Position numbers and translations under genes: made by a program. A stretch of 64,000 nt of DNA from Nematopogon swammerdamellus (Eukaryota > Arthropoda > Insecta > Lepidoptera > Adelidae): positions 13,487,347 to 13,551,346 of the forward strand of contig OX336355.1 in the NCBI GenBank assembly GCA_946902875.1, written 5' to 3'. Positions 11,530 through 23,596 of this stretch are shown piece after piece. The first letter of the stretch is position 1; every line of letters begins with the position of its first letter. Below the pieces are notes generated by a model that saw only the letters and a list, made by a program, of their open reading frames with translations, had not been told where the DNA came from and made no database searches.

Positions 11530-11786
11530 ATATATTTTTTTAAATTTGTAATCCGGTATGGATGGCTGAGTTCGAGGGTCCAAAGCACATGCTCCGACCG
11601 GTCAATATCACCTCCGAGAAGGTATAGGTGCCATACCGGAGACTTCCCTGGATTGCTGGCTATACTGGACTAGAGGAGAACACAAACGAGGAGGCTACTA
11701 TGCGGCCATCTTACATCCAGCACGGTGGTATCAACCCAGTCGGCTATAATTTGAGCCTACCACCTAGTAAGGGGCAAGGGAATAAT
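11530..11786 (-). mobile_element. TS SINE, head missing
   Basis: TGTAATCCGGTATGGATGGC tail through the core to CCACCTAGTAAGGGGCAAGG. Confidence 0.85.
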
Positions 11787-11789
11787 CTT

Positions 11790-11850
11790 TTTAACCGACT
11801 TAATAAAAGGAGGAGGTTAACGAATTGACCCCGTTATTTCCATGGAGTCA
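11790..11850 (+). repeat. EG repeat fragment
   Basis: TTTTTAACCGACTTAATAAA followed by AGGAGGAGGTTAACGAATTG. Confidence 0.55.
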
Positions 11851-12206
11851 CGATTCCCTTCTCATATTATCAACGAGAATTTCATTAATCTCTACCGACT
11901 TCGCAGACATATTTTTGCGGTGCTTCACCTCGTCTCGCGTAGGTGAATTTTTTCGTGTGTCATCATTTTAAAAGGCCAAGCCGCGGCCTAGATACAATGT
12001 GAGTCCATTACACCCTTTTCCTGTGGCACCGAGGTATCGCGCCGGCGTATTTTCCTCATATTCTTGTCCGGTTACACTGTACTGAATGGACTTTATAATC
12101 AGTCATTACGAACAGGCACCTAGGCATTTGTTTCGCTTTACTCGAGGTGCTTGCAAAATACCTTAGAGGCTTTATTTTTATTAATTTTGACGTTAAAAAG
12201 TCGGGG

Positions 12207-12615
12207 TTGTGTCGCTTAGTCTGTTTTACAGATACTATCACGGGCGCTGCTCTGTGGAACTGGCATCCCTTATTCCCTGCCACCCGTCCTATCTCCGCAT
12301 GACTCGTCGCAGAGAGACTCAGCACACTTTTGTTGTTGACATTGGGCTTTTGAGAACCCATCGGTTCTCTAAATCGTTTCTTTGTCGCACCGCTAGAGTG
12401 TGGAACTGTCTTCCGGCGAGTGTGTTTCCCGAATCCTTTAACCTGGGGTGTCTTCAAACGTCGTATTAACAGGCTAGACAGCCTAGCAACAGTACGAAGA
12501 TCTGCTGGCATGGCACCTAACTGAGCGTGGTTTCGCGAGGAGAGGTGTTTTTGGCTCTTTCGAATGCACCATTGATCTCTCGGCACAGCCACCCATGCTG
12601 GTTTACATTTAAAAA
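12207..12615 (+). pseudogene. CR1/Jockey-like LINE, C-terminal reverse transcriptase remnant and tail
   Basis: Frame from 12209 carries FYRYYHGRCSVELASLIPCH and, further on, FSKSFLCRTARVWNCLPASV, the C-terminal signature also seen at 30.8 and 60.1 kb. The frame is lost at about 12449 and resumes as a short RINRLDSL-like tract. The 3' tail (GCATGGCACCTAACTG, CACAGCCACCCATGCTGG, TTTACATTTAAAA) closely parallels the TS SINE tail. Confidence 0.8.
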
Positions 12616-12733
12616 AATATAAAAAGTAAAGCGACCGCCAATTTTACGTAGAATACGTCGAGCGGAGATGCTCCTCTGTTAACTATCAAAACAAACAAAA
12701 TGTCATCCCGTCTCTACGGTGGTGGCGTAGGCA

Positions 12734-12925
12734 TTTTTTTATAGAAACTGACACGGTTGGCTGCATCACCTACAACATCCGTGATGTCAGCCCATAACAC
12801 CTTGGTGAACTAGGTGCCGCATGTCAGTGCTTCCCTTCGGTCGTGCCTGCTATATTGAACTGGACGAAAAACACGAGCTATTTACATTGCAGTTTCGACC
12901 GCCTTTTCATTCAATAGTCTATTTC
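12734..12925 (-). mobile_element. HS-a SINE 3' half
   Basis: GAAACTGACACGGTTGGCTG to the GAACTGGACGAAAAACAC block. Confidence 0.85.
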
Positions 12926-13093
12926 TAGTCTTCGGAACGAAACGTTCAAACATTCATACGTAATTTCGGAACTGTTTATTAAGACACAACAGAACGGAAC
13001 GCACGCGCATGTAAAATAATAATAATAAAAACTAAATTTTTGAAAATAATTGTTTATTTTAGACAACCTTGTGTTATCCGAATAGGTACATTA

Positions 13094-13490
13094 AGCGGCG
13101 AGTGGCCGAGTGGTTTGGGCACCGGCTTCTCATGCGGGAGGTCCGAGGTTCGAATCCGGTAGCCGCGAGGTTTTTCTGATGAAAAAAATTACGTGTATAC
13201 CTACACCTGCTGCTTCATCGTTGGGAACCGGTGTAAAACTGTAGGTCCCTTCCCTTGCCCCTTACTAGGTGGTAGGCTCAAATTGTAGCCGACTGGGTTG
13301 GTACCACCGTACTGGATGTAAGATGGCCGCATAGCAGCCTCGGTTGTGTTCTCCTCTAGTCCAGTATAGCCAGCAATCCAGGGAAGTCTCCGGTATGGCA
13401 CCTACCTCCTCGGAGGGGATATTGGCTAGTGAGAGCATGTGCTTTGGCCCCTCTGACTCAGCCACCCAAACCGGATTACATAAAAAAAAA
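13094..13490 (+). mobile_element. TS SINE, full length, best preserved
   Basis: Head 13097-13173: GCGGCGAGTGGCCGAGTGGT ... GAGGTTCGAATCCGGTAGCC (five acceptor-like pairs). Core GGTGGTAGGCTCAAATTGTA, tail to GGATTACATAAAAAAAAA. Confidence 0.92.
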
Positions 13491-14080
13491 ATCTAAGAAA
13501 GTTACATTATTTTACTAAAAATTTTTGTCAACCCTGTTTGTGACACGTTACGTTACGTTTACGTGTTCGTCGAGCGAGTCGTTCCAACCAAACGTCCTGT
13601 AGGTGCATTTAACCTTCCGAAGACCTATTGCGAGCAATGATGGCCGTTATCTCGTCAACTGAGACAAAATAAAGCATTTACAGATAGCGTGGGCCAACCA
13701 GCCCCAGCAGGTAGCGACGAAAATGAACCGCAGTCGAGTCGTTCCGACTTTAATGGCGCACGATTAATTTGTCGGATGTCGGTGTTCGCATGTCGGTATT
13801 GTGAGAGTATTGTATACGGATCGAGCTGTAAACTTATTACGTAACTTTATTTCAGGTGCATTCATTTCTTGACAAACATTTAGAACACATTCAAATGGAA
13901 GAGGTGAACTAAACTATTCACCTGACATACTTATTCAGTTTTAAGATATTTAAAAATTAATCTACGGGGGCAGATGTCTAGGGCCCAGGCAGTAAGATTG
14001 GTGTCAACTGTCAATTTGGCGATGACAGCATTTGAAAGTACTCATTACCACAAAATACCATTCAGCCTAGTTGAGTTACT
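13491..14080. other. No gene or known repeat seen
   Basis: Unassigned DNA; open frame 13974-14180 has no features. Confidence 0.35.
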
Positions 14081-14081
14081 T

Positions 14082-14390
14082 TTTAACCGACTTAAAAATA
14101 AAAAAAGAGGTTATCAATTCGACACGTATGTATGTAATATCGTTGAAATATTCGTAATATTGAGCTATGTGGGCTTCTAGACAGGTGGGCCAAATTTCAT
14201 AAGGATATGTTTGTATGTATGTATGTATTTATGTATGTATGTTTGTCCACGCATATCTCCGAAACTATTAATCAGACTGTGACCATTCGTTTTTATTGGC
14301 TTACATTTACTTCAACTTAGGGAACAGTGCAAGTTTCATAAAAATCGGTTCAGTTGTTTTCAAGATAAGGACTTTTAAGTGTGTACCAAT
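14082..14390 (+). repeat. EG-type repeat with TATG tract
   Basis: TTTTTAACCGACTTAAAAAT, GAGGTTATCAATTCGAC, a TATGTATG run 14214-14245, then CATAAAAATCGGTTCAGTTG. Confidence 0.6.
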
Positions 14391-14901
14391 CACTGGAAAA
14401 ACACGTCTTCGGGTCGGCTTAACGCCCAATTCTAGCTTTAACGGATCATTCTAGAACAAAACTGGCTATGATACATATGAAGTAGATCAAATTCCTTACA
14501 TTTAGAATGACCCGTTAAAGCGTTATTTTGCAAAAACTTAATTTTTGCACATTTAATCCAATATGGCTGCTCGAGCGCAAGGTCACCTCGGTGGAAAACT
14601 TGGTATTTTCGTCAGTGCCCATAACCAAACAACATATGTGAAAATCGTTACTACACCACCTTTTGTAAAGTAAAGGCCTGCTTTTGTCCCCACTGACTGG
14701 ATTAATACCGCACATCAAGAAGACAAACTTATGGGAGAATACAAGCTCTTTCTGTGACCCTTTGTAAACAGTAACCTTTAGGTATTGTTCCTTGAGACGG
14801 GGGCGCTAATTATTTATTTAGGTGTATTATTAATTTAACAATCTAGTTCTTGCCCGCGGCTCCGCTCGCGTCTACGTCGGGTTTTAGAAATTTCTGAACT
14901 G

Positions 14902-15118
14902 TTTTTTTTTATGTAATCCAATATGGGTGTCTGAGTCGGAGGGGCCAAAGCACACGCTCCGACCAGTCAATATCACTTCCGAGAAAGTAGGTGCCATACC
15001 GGAGACTTTCCTTTTGGATTAACAGGCAATACTGAACTAGATGAGAACACAGCCGAGACGATCGTGCGGCCAATATCCGATATGGTACCAACCCTAATGG
15101 TAACGTAGGAGTTAGAAG
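14902..15118 (-). mobile_element. TS SINE, old copy
   Basis: TTATGTAATCCAATATGGGT and GGGGCCAAAGCACACGCTCC; diverged and cut. Confidence 0.75.
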
Positions 15119-15123
15119 CATTC

Positions 15124-15486
15124 TGTTTTTTTTTTCATCACCTACAACATCAGTGATGTCAGCCCATAACACATTATTGAACTAGGTTCCATGTCAGTGT
15201 TTCCCTTTGGTCGTGCCGGCTGCACTGAACTGGCCGGAAAACAACTATTTATGTACATAGTCGCTTCGACCGACCTTCCATTCAGTGAGGTGATGTCTAC
15301 CCGGGCGGGTTTTAAACCCTACCACCTAGTAAGGTTAGAAGAGAAGAGAAGAGACCTACAGTTTAAATAGAATTCGAACCACGCTCAGCCTCAACGGTCG
15401 AACGGTCACCCATTCATGTTCTGACCGCGCTCAGGTGTGCTTAATATCACGAACCACAGTCGACCGATCGCACCACTGAACTACCG
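15124..15486 (-). mobile_element. HS-a SINE, diverged
   Basis: Tail CATCACCTACAACATCAGTG through core to the tRNA/5S block in reverse (GGTCACCCATTCATGTTCTG). Confidence 0.85.
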
Positions 15487-15843
15487 AAATTATACAAGAG
15501 ATAAGCCAGGGTATTTTATAAATGTGGACGTATTTTTTCACACAACCTTTATGTTCATTGCTCACCCCCTTAGAGAAATATCGCGATGATAAAGCCGATG
15601 AACTATTCCAGTAATGTCAGATTCAATTAGGGAAACCTCGTGAGAATCGTTTAAGTAGTTTTCAAGTTTATCCGTCGCAGGCAGACACGGAGACCTGTGA
15701 CGAGCCACTTAGAAAGATCGCGTGAAAGACGACGACGCTCAAAGTTTTCGACGTCTTTTGTCATGTCCAACTCTGGGCATAGGCACATGCTTGATCGTCC
15801 GTATATCCATAATTTCTCAGATCTGTGGGATAAGTAAGTAAGT

Positions 15844-16198
15844 AAAAAATCGGCCAAGTGCGAGTCGAACTCGCGCACCGAGGCTTCCGTATCGCCATGT
15901 CATGGTTAGCGCCACTCACGCCATCTATGGCGTGTTATGAAATGCTTCATATTAGTTCAAATTCATGATTAGTTAAAATGCTTCATACTTTTTTCGGTAG
16001 ATGGCGCTCGTGGTTTTTTTAACTTTTTCTTATTTATATTATTTGTTGCTATATCGGTCATAATAACGCATATGAGTGAAAATTTCAACGGGCTACCTAT
16101 TACGGTTCGGGAGATACAGCCCTCGGGCAGACAGACAGACAGACAGACGGTGTAGGCTTAGTAATAGGGTCCCGTACCGGATACGCAACCCTAAAAAG
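15844..16198 (+). mobile_element. GTCY element, full length
   Basis: CGGCCAAGTGCGAGTCGAAC, ACAG-repeat tract 16127-16149, end GTCCCGTACCGGATACGCAA. Confidence 0.9.
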
Positions 16199-16271
16199 CG
16201 TTTATTTCACAGTCAGGAGTAGTTACCGTGATACATCGTGATACATAACATAATACATCTTACAATCTAAT

Positions 16272-16381
16272 GAAATAAAAAAATTAAAATCGAACGCTAG
16301 AGTTGAAGGCGGTCGGTTATTTTTGCTTGCTTTAGCACCACAGCCTTCAACTCTAGGGTTCGATTTAAATTTTTTTATTTC
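16272..16381. repeat. Long hairpin, 39-bp arms (37/39 matched)
   Basis: CTAGAGTTGAAGGC on the left mirrors GCCTTCAACTCTAG on the right; spacer 32 bases. Sits at the 5' side of an EG repeat. Confidence 0.9.
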
Positions 16382-16660
16382 ATACATTTTTGAAGGCGGT
16401 TTTTATATTGTTTTAAATAGTTTTTTATTTCACAGTTTTTTTAGTAATTTTTATTTGCTATTAATGTACTCGGCGGAATCGCTTTCCAATCCGATCGTGA
16501 CAAAAAAAAAATGGGACAACCTTGGAGCTAGACTGAACCGAACACAAAAAGAATCATCGAAATCGGTTCACAATTGGGGAAGATATTGCTGAACATACAT
16601 AAAAAAAAATACATACAGCCGAACATAGCACCTCCTCCTTTTTTGAAGTCGGTTAAAAAT
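16382..16660 (-). repeat. EG repeat
   Basis: Minus sense; TTTGAAGGCGGTTTTTATAT, GTACTCGGCGGAATCGCTTT, ends CCTCCTCCTTTTTTGAAGTC. Confidence 0.8.
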
Positions 16661-16897
16661 AGGTATAGTATCCCCGGCCCCCCGTGACAGGAAAAGGATG
16701 TGGCACAGCATGTGACTGCATATAACTAACGAGCTAAATTGTGAGTCGATGGTTTTAAGCCACACCCCATACAAAAAAAAATCTTACTAAAAATCAACTT
16801 ATCCCAGCCCTACAGCCCAAACGCGTTGACCAAACAATGCAGCAAATAATACCTAAATCTACACAAGAAAATAAAAAAAAATAATTTAAAAAAATAT

Positions 16898-17212
16898 AAA
16901 AACCGCCTTCAAAAATGTATGAAATTTGTTTTATTTCATAAATTTTGGAAGGCGGTTTCTTATTTTTTTAAATAGTTTTTTATTTCACAGTTTTTTTTGT
17001 AGTTTTTTGCTATTAATGTACTCGGCGGAATCGCTTTCCAATCCGATCTTGACCAAATTGAAATGGGACCACACGGGAAGCACCAGCTTTCAAATAAAAA
17101 AAGAATCATCAAAATCGGTTCACCCAGTCGAAAGTTCTGAAGGGACAAACATAAAAAAAAAATACAGTCGAATTGAGAACCTCCTCCTTTTTTTTTAAGT
17201 CGGTTAAAAACA
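16898..17212 (-). repeat. EG repeat, second copy with small inverted start
   Basis: AAACCGCCTTCAAAAATG mirrors TTTTGGAAGGCGGTTT near 16945; then the same body to TTTTTTTAAGTCGGTTAAAA. Confidence 0.8.
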
Positions 17213-17687
17213 CAGATAGACATCCATACAGGCACACGTTGCCCTTTAAATTAGTAGAGGAGTGATTATTGAAGGTACTCGTCGGTGGCCGCCTGCCGTC
17301 GTCCCACTTGGGGCATTTGCGTCCCTCTATACCTACTTGCAAATCTCGGGTATGTTCGCTTATGCCAAGTTCTACGCCTTCCTCTTAGAATACCCGAAAA
17401 TTGTGTGTAAGTAAGTATACGACGTTGGATAAATATCGCATAGGTTTGTTTAAGCAAAACAAATGTAAGAAGGAAAGAATTATTTTATTCGCCTCAAAAC
17501 AAATTTATCATAAATAATTTTAACCGAGTATAAATAAAACGTACCTTTAAATACATGTGTCGAAAAGGGAGCCCGCACTCAGATGATTCACTATGTTTAC
17601 AGTTAATTTTACTTACATTAATTTAAATTATTACGTATAGTTTTTCCCTCGTCTTCGCTTCGAGGGAAAAATCCTGTAACCATCATT

Positions 17688-17920
17688 AGATGTGGAACAC
17701 ACTGCCTGCCCTTCTGTTTCCTTCCAAGTACAGCCTGGGGTTTTTCAAAAGGGGCGTGAAAAGGCTCCTGTCAGGCCGGCATGGCATTCGCAATCCCCGT
17801 GCATCACAGAATGTCCATGGGCATCGTTAGACACCATAGAGAAATAATATACGTCTATGTTAGACACCTACTTGTAGGTGAAACGATGACACATCTCGCG
17901 CATCTTTAAAAAAAGATGTG
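17688..17920 (+). pseudogene. CR1/Jockey-like LINE 3' remnant
   Basis: Nucleotide match to the 31.1-31.3 kb LINE: GTTTTTCAAAAGGGGCGTGA, TCAGGCCGGCATGGCATTCG, CACCTACTTGTAGGTGAAAC. No intact frame. Confidence 0.7.
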
Positions 17921-17937
17921 CCAGAAAACGTCTATTT

Positions 17938-18025
17938 TGATATATCGGCCATAATAACACATATTCTGTGAAAATTTCAACGGGCTACCTATTAAGGTTC
18001 AAGAGATACAGCCCTCGGACGGACG

Positions 18026-18056
<31 letters not shown>

Positions 18057-18118
18057 AGACAGGCAGACGACGGTGTAGGCTTAGTAATAGGGTCCCGTAC
18101 CGATACGAAATCCTAAAA
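17938..18118 (+). mobile_element. GTCY element, right half
   Basis: TGATATATCGGCCATAATAA, GACGGACAGACAG tract, GTCCCGTACCGATACGAAAT. Confidence 0.8.
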
Positions 18119-19314
18119 AGCTAATGTATATACGAGTATATATAAATTGGTCTCTCGGAAACGGCTCTAACGGTTTAGATGAAATTTTGTATTTAGCAAA
18201 AGGTTATTTTTTTCAAGTTTATAGGTGTAGACGGCGAGTGAAGCTCGGTCGCCCAAGTACTAATATGTAATGAACGAATATAAATAATCTAAATTTTCCA
18301 AAACTTCACATTGGTCACGTTAGGTCTAATACGTTGTTATAAGTAAATTGTGAGATATTTTTATGAATTTTTCTATCTATCGAAGATAATCAAATCATGT
18401 TTTTAAAAAGTTCCCAATCTGCCCCGATAGATGAAGTTTTACATTTATTAAAACTGAATATGTACATATGTCAGATAAGTAATATTGATGGTACATCTCT
18501 CAGAAAGAGAGCAGGTTTACCTTGTATTCGGCCTTAAGTTCGCTGTGTTTCTTAAGCGTAGAGCGAGAAAACGAGGCCCCGAGGCGGAGAAATCTTAATG
18601 TAATATTATGATGATTTTAGAAGAATGAATAAGTTTATTTAGTGTTCTTTAGGTAATTTTATTGGCATATCAGCAGTATACTCAAGTACATTTATTTAGG
18701 TTTCTTTCAAATTAAATTAATGTATTTCTGAGTGAGACGTTTGAGAAGCCGTAAAGGTAACACAGCTAAGTAATAAATTAAAAATTCTAGCCCACCAGGG
18801 TTGGTTGGTACCACTGTACTGAACCAAACATGGTCGCATAGCACGTTATCATACTTATCATATCGTATTTGTTTAGCATCGAATTTCGAAAATATGTGGT
18901 TCAAATATTTACAGGTTGTTTCATCGTATTATACTAAACATAGTTTGTATGAACGGATTACCATAAAGAGGACTTAACTAGTATTTAACTTATTAAATAA
19001 GTTTTTGAAGTGTTTTTATGGAAGTGTGTGAGGATTATTTGAAGTTTCAGTCATATCACTCTCTTATCTTCTCTCTTACTTCTTGCCTTCTTGGAACGCT
19101 AAAAATGCACTACACTAAAAACTTGACTACAAACTTTCAAGGAAATACGGTACTTACGACCCTTACCGACTGTGGAATTTATATGATTTTTTATTCTGTT
19201 AGCCTGAATAAGGTCTAAAGTGATCGTATTACTTTAGAACGTGTACTTACTTAAGTAGAGGTGTGCGTGATGGCAAGGGTGAGGACTTGTGAGTGTGTGA
19301 ATTTCGGGGGAGGG
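18119..19314. other. No gene seen; unassigned DNA
   Basis: A weak scrap of a SINE-like core (GGTTGGTTGGTACCACTGTA) lies at 18790-18815. Other open frames are short and featureless. Confidence 0.35.
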
Positions 19315-19367
19315 TGGTTTTTTAGGGTTCCGTACCTCAAAAGAGGAAAAAAACGGAACCCTTATAG

Positions 19368-20346
19368 CAGGGATGGCCAAAGCGTCGACCGCGGTCGACT
19401 GGTCGACCGCGAAGGCTTTTCAGGTAGCCCGCCTGCAGAATATACAAAACTTACGCCCCACACACTTTTTCATTTTTCTTTTTTCATTCATTGGGTTCGA
19501 AATTGAAAAATACGGGCGACTAAATGGTCTACAATGGTAGAATCTACAACAGAAATACAGTTTACTTACAGTGACAGTTAGTGACAGCTGTCACTGATAT
19601 GTCAAATATGTCAAATGTTCAATTCTGTTTTTTATTGTAAAACAGAGGTAGGACTACTTGTGCACTTGTTCGCGGTTTGCCTGTCGCGCGCTGACACAAT
19701 AATGTGTTTTTAGGTTTCCGTATCCCGTACGGAAGCCTATTACTAAGCCTCCGCCGTCTGTCCGTCCGTCCGTCTGTCCGAACCGGCTGTATATCTTGAA
19801 CCGTAATAGGTAGCCAGTTGAAATTTTCACAGAATATGCGTTACTATGGCGGATATAACAACAAACAAGAAAAATAAGAAAATGTTAAAAATTAAGGGGG
19901 GCTCCCATACAACAAACCAAAGGAAAATTCGATTAGTCACACTATTGAATAATAGATGGCGCCACAGGCTTTTACACATTGCATTGTTGAAAGACAAAAG
20001 ATAGCCGCTTCTTAATCTTTGGTCGTTCAAAAAAAGAATTTTCAGAAGTTTGATGTTTGACAGATCACTTAAAAAAAAATTAAGTGACGTTACTGTGGTA
20101 ACAGCTCTCAGTGGGCAAAAATGGAGACCTGTCATAACATTCCTATACAAATATCTGATAATTCAAATTCGAAGACCATGCCACCTGAGCGGATAGGCGG
20201 ATATTATTGATAGCGGATGGATACGGAAACCTCCACGCGCGAGTAAAACTCGCACTTGACAGATTTTTTTTATATTCTTCAGTAGACCGCTCACGAATTT
20301 TAATTTGTTGCGGAGATCTCGGATGTAAAAAGTTTGGCCACCCCTG
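19368..20346. mobile_element. hAT-like element with 8-bp target duplication
   Basis: Termini CAGGGATGGCCAAA and TTTGGCCACCCCTG are inverted; the flanking 8 bp CCTTATAG is identical on both sides (19360-19367 and 20347-20354). No transposase frame. A GTCY element is inserted inside. Confidence 0.9.
19706..20270 (-). mobile_element. GTCY element, GGTTTCCGT subfamily, nested in the hAT-like element
   Basis: TTTTTAGGTTTCCGTATCCC, GTCTGTCCGTCC tract, ATAGATGGCGCCACAGG, ends CGAGTAAAACTCGCACTTGA. Sister copy at 46261-46755. Confidence 0.88.
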
Positions 20347-20854
20347 CCTTATAGGATCACTTCGTTGTCCGTCTGTCTGTCTGTCGAGACCGTTTTTCTC
20401 AGGAACGGTTAGAGGTATCAAGTTTCAATTAATATCAATCAAATACCAAGGTCTGCGATCCCTTTGAGTTGTAGATGCAAGCTTCTAAATCAACGCAATC
20501 AACGGCCATTTACGTAAAATTTAGATACTAACAAACTCACTCAAATCAAATCAAAACCTAAAGGGTACTTCCCGTTGACCTAGAATAATGAAATTTGGCA
20601 AGAAACAAGGTCTCACAGCACAAGTAAAGGAAAAAGCCGAAAATTGTTTTGTAGTTATGTAATATAAATAAAACATATATTTTTGTATATTTCAACTTCA
20701 CGAACGCCTGACAGTCAAACCATTGCTGTAGTTATTATTGAGGCGTTTCGTGATTTTCCAAAACACAATTATTTTTGTACATATATAATACAAATATATT
20801 GTGTGATGGTACGGAACCCTCGGTGCGCGAGTCCAACTCGCACGTGGCGACTTT

Positions 20855-21200
20855 TTTTATTTAAAGCGCACATATGGGGCAGAGCCACCCATAAGATGTC
20901 TAACGACGCCCATGGACATTCGGTCATATGCGGGGGCTGTGGATGCCATGCCGGCCTTACAGGTCCCATTCACGCCCCTCTTCAAGGACCCGAGACTGTA
21001 CTTGGGGAGAAATATATGGGCAGGGAGTGCGTTCTAGAGTTTACGACGAACCGATTGGTACGCATCCGTGGTAAGTCCAGCGTGTAGGGAGGGATGTAAT
21101 CCCTGCCCAGTGCGCGTTGTGCGGAGGTGGAAAGAGGACGGCGGGATCGCGTTAAACCGCTCCTCCGAGTACTCCCTATGGGACAAGCAATAGAACACAT
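20855..21200 (-). pseudogene. CR1/Jockey-like LINE 3' remnant
   Basis: Antisense to 33.0-33.3 kb: GCCCATGGACATTCGGTCAT, CACGCCCCTCTTCAAGGACC, AGCGTGTAGGGAGGGATG. Inserted at the edge of the outer GTCY-like element. Confidence 0.75.
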
Positions 21201-21929
21201 TTAGGGAGCCGCCATCCCTACGGATTATAATAAACGGTTACTTCAGCCACAGAACACTCTTCAGCACTATGTAAGTAATATTAATCGGCTGCTTAGTTTC
21301 AGCTGCATTGTTTTTAACATCCATGATATTAAAATCTGTCTCTATTTATTTAGGCCTTCTTTGGTTATCTGGCTTAGGTATATGCATTCATCGATATATC
21401 AGTATTGGTTAATTTAAGATTATTTGATTTCATTGAATGTCGGTCTACATAGATAAGATTTATTAAATAGTTATGCAGTAGATTCTTCAGGATGTGTTCT
21501 TGTAACTCAATCAAAGCTCATAATAATTAATATTCCCGCCGGCGTGCTTGGAGGTTTGTCTCCCGCCGCCGGCGGTATTACCGTTTTTATTTAATTTTTA
21601 TATTGATTTTGTATATTTTTATTACGTTGTACTGTAATGTAACTATGTAGAATTAATGTAAAATTTTAAACAAATGTGAAATAAAGAATATTATAATATT
21701 AATTTATTATATATTAATATTGTTAATATATGAATATATTAATATATATATTAATATATTAATTAATATTTATTATTATATTAATATTGTTGTATAAAAT
21801 ATGTAAAATTAATATAAATACTTGGTAAAAATGTGAAAATAAAAAAATAAAATATTGTTGAAACGTTAGTGGCGGAGTCGTCTTGCTACGCAATGATGTT
21901 GGGTTTAATCCATTTAACGATTTAAGCTA
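21201..21929. other. No gene; AT-rich with a palindromic TTAATATA tract
   Basis: 21690-21800 is almost pure A/T and built of overlapping ATTAATAT palindromes. Confidence 0.6.
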
Positions 21930-22148
21930 TTGCCTTTATCAGTTCTGCAATCTTTCCTCTACAGAACTGATAAACTCTGGAACGCTTCCCTGCCCCCTAC
22001 TAGTACAAGCCCCCAAGTAAAGTCTCGGGTCCTTCAACACGTGAATAGGCACCTGTCAATCCGACATGTTATTCGTAACCCCCCGCATAAGACCGAATGT
22101 ACATGGGCATCGTTAGACACCTTACGGGTGGCTTGGCGCCACATGTCG
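21930..22148 (+). pseudogene. CR1/Jockey-like LINE 3' remnant
   Basis: Frame with SFLYRTDKLWNASLPPTSTS, TECTWASLDTLRVAWRHMS; matches the C-terminal pattern 'YRTGKLWN-LP' of the 33.1 kb copy. Confidence 0.75.
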
Positions 22149-22373
22149 ATTTGGCAAGAAACAAGATATCACAGCACAAGTAAAGGAAACATCCGATAAT
22201 TGTTTTGTAGTTATAAAAATCTATTTTTGTATATTTTAACTTCACGAACGCCTGACAGTCAAACCATTGCTGTAGTTATTATTGAGGCGTTTCGTGATTT
22301 TCCAAAACACAATAATTTTTGTACGACTACATACATAATACAAACATATTGTGTGATGGTACGGAACCATCGG
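22149..22373. repeat. Direct copy of 20590-20830
   Basis: TTTGGCAAGAAACAAG, CACGAACGCCTGACAGTCAA, TTGAGGCGTTTCGTGATTTT occur in the same order in both, with few differences. Confidence 0.85.
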
Positions 22374-22577
22374 TACTTTCAATAAAAAAAATAATAAAAA
22401 AAAACGTTCCGCAAAATATGTAGCTCGTCGATTCGAGTGATAAAATCGCTGATGAGTAATAGATTGTGTTTTTATTATCCAGGACTGTTGTCGCGAATTA
22501 CACTGAATATTCTCAAGCGTCCAGTCAAACGTGTTTACGGCTTCGCTTTCGGTGTTTTGGAGCGAGGTGCAAATATT

Positions 22578-22990
22578 TCCGGGTTCCGTGTCCATACGGA
22601 AGCCTATTACTAAGCCTACGGCGTCTGTCTGTCCGCCTGTCTGTATGTCTGTCCGTCCTTCCGTCCGTCCTAAGACTGTATCTTTTGAACCGTAATAGGT
22701 AAACGGTTGAAATTTTCACAGAATATTTCTTATTAACTTATTAGGGATGATTGCCAAAAAATAATGAAAAAAAGGCAAATAGTAAAAAAATAGGGGTGTC
22801 CCCATACAAGAAACGTGCTAAAAATAAATTATGTTTACGCTACGCGACAAGCAGTTTGGTATGGCAGATACAAAAGATAGACGGATATGTTGTTTTTTTT
22901 TTATTTATGGTATGGTACATACAGGTATGGTATAGTGGATGTACGGAACCCTATGTGCGTGAGTAAAATTCGCGCTTGACCGTTTTTTAC
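22578..22990 (-). mobile_element. GTCY element, variant interior
   Basis: GGGTTCCGTGTCCATACGGA, GTCTGTCTGTCCGCC tract, right end GTACGGAACCCTATGTGCGT and GAGTAAAATTCGCGCTTGAC. The interior differs from standard copies. Confidence 0.8.
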
Positions 22991-23405
22991 TTTATATTTC
23001 TTCCAATTACACATTTCGCGTCCCGATAACACCTGGAAGTCAACAATTTCAAATTTCCCCTTTATTAATTTTTTTGTTCGAGGTCTTATTGTGCTTAAGG
23101 CGCACAGGACTTCCTGCATTTACAACAAAAAGTTGCCCGAATATAACTAAGTTTAGTAACTACATAAATGTAACGAAGAGTTTGTCAAAGGCAAGTCTCG
23201 TTCTAGTAATTTATTTTCAGTAGAGATGGTGAGATACGGTTACACGCCCCGCAGTATGCTGAGAGTTTCAAATATTTAAGGGAACATAAAATCTTCTTGT
23301 GTAATAATAAAAGGACGCGCCTGCAAGTGCGTTACTAAATTATTTTAAGTCTGCTGACGAGTAGTCTACACAAAGAATTTTCATATGTCAATAAAATGTT
23401 TATGC

Positions 23406-23547
23406 TCATGTGTATTTTCCGTCAAATTCAGTGTAGCCGGCACGACCGAATGGAAGCACTGACATGGCACCTAGTTCACCAAGGTGTTATGGGAGACATC
23501 ACGGATGTAGTAGGTGAAGAAGTCAAACGTGCCAGTTTCCATAAAAA
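23406..23547 (+). mobile_element. HS-a SINE tail fragment
   Basis: GTGTATTTTCCGTCAAATTC to CGTGCCAGTTTCCATAAAAA. Confidence 0.8.
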
Positions 23548-23596
23548 AATTGCTGTTTATGTAAGTGATTGCATCGAATTAAATAATCGATACAAT

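Larger units (their letters stand above)
19315..20861 (-). mobile_element. Outer GTCY-like element, interrupted by a hAT-like element
   Basis: Outer ends: TTTTTTAGGGTTCCGTACCT at 19317 and GGTACGGAACCCTCGGTGCG then CGAGTCCAACTCGCACGTGG at 20811-20850. It resumes at 20355 after the insertion (GTTGTCCGTCTGTCTG). 20590-20830 is repeated at 22149-22373. Confidence 0.75.

Noticed and set aside
12056..12592. 178-codon open frame on the minus strand, longest in the window
   Set aside because: It is antisense to the LINE remnant, whose plus-strand frame has recognisable reverse transcriptase C-terminal motifs; no features of its own.
13097..13173. tRNA gene
   Set aside because: A and B boxes and part of the acceptor stem are present, but the anticodon stem has mismatches and the sequence continues into a SINE body; the same head recurs at 9390.
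21690..21800. Replication origin from AT-rich palindromes
   Set aside because: Composition alone is not evidence in a eukaryotic genome; likely low-complexity DNA.
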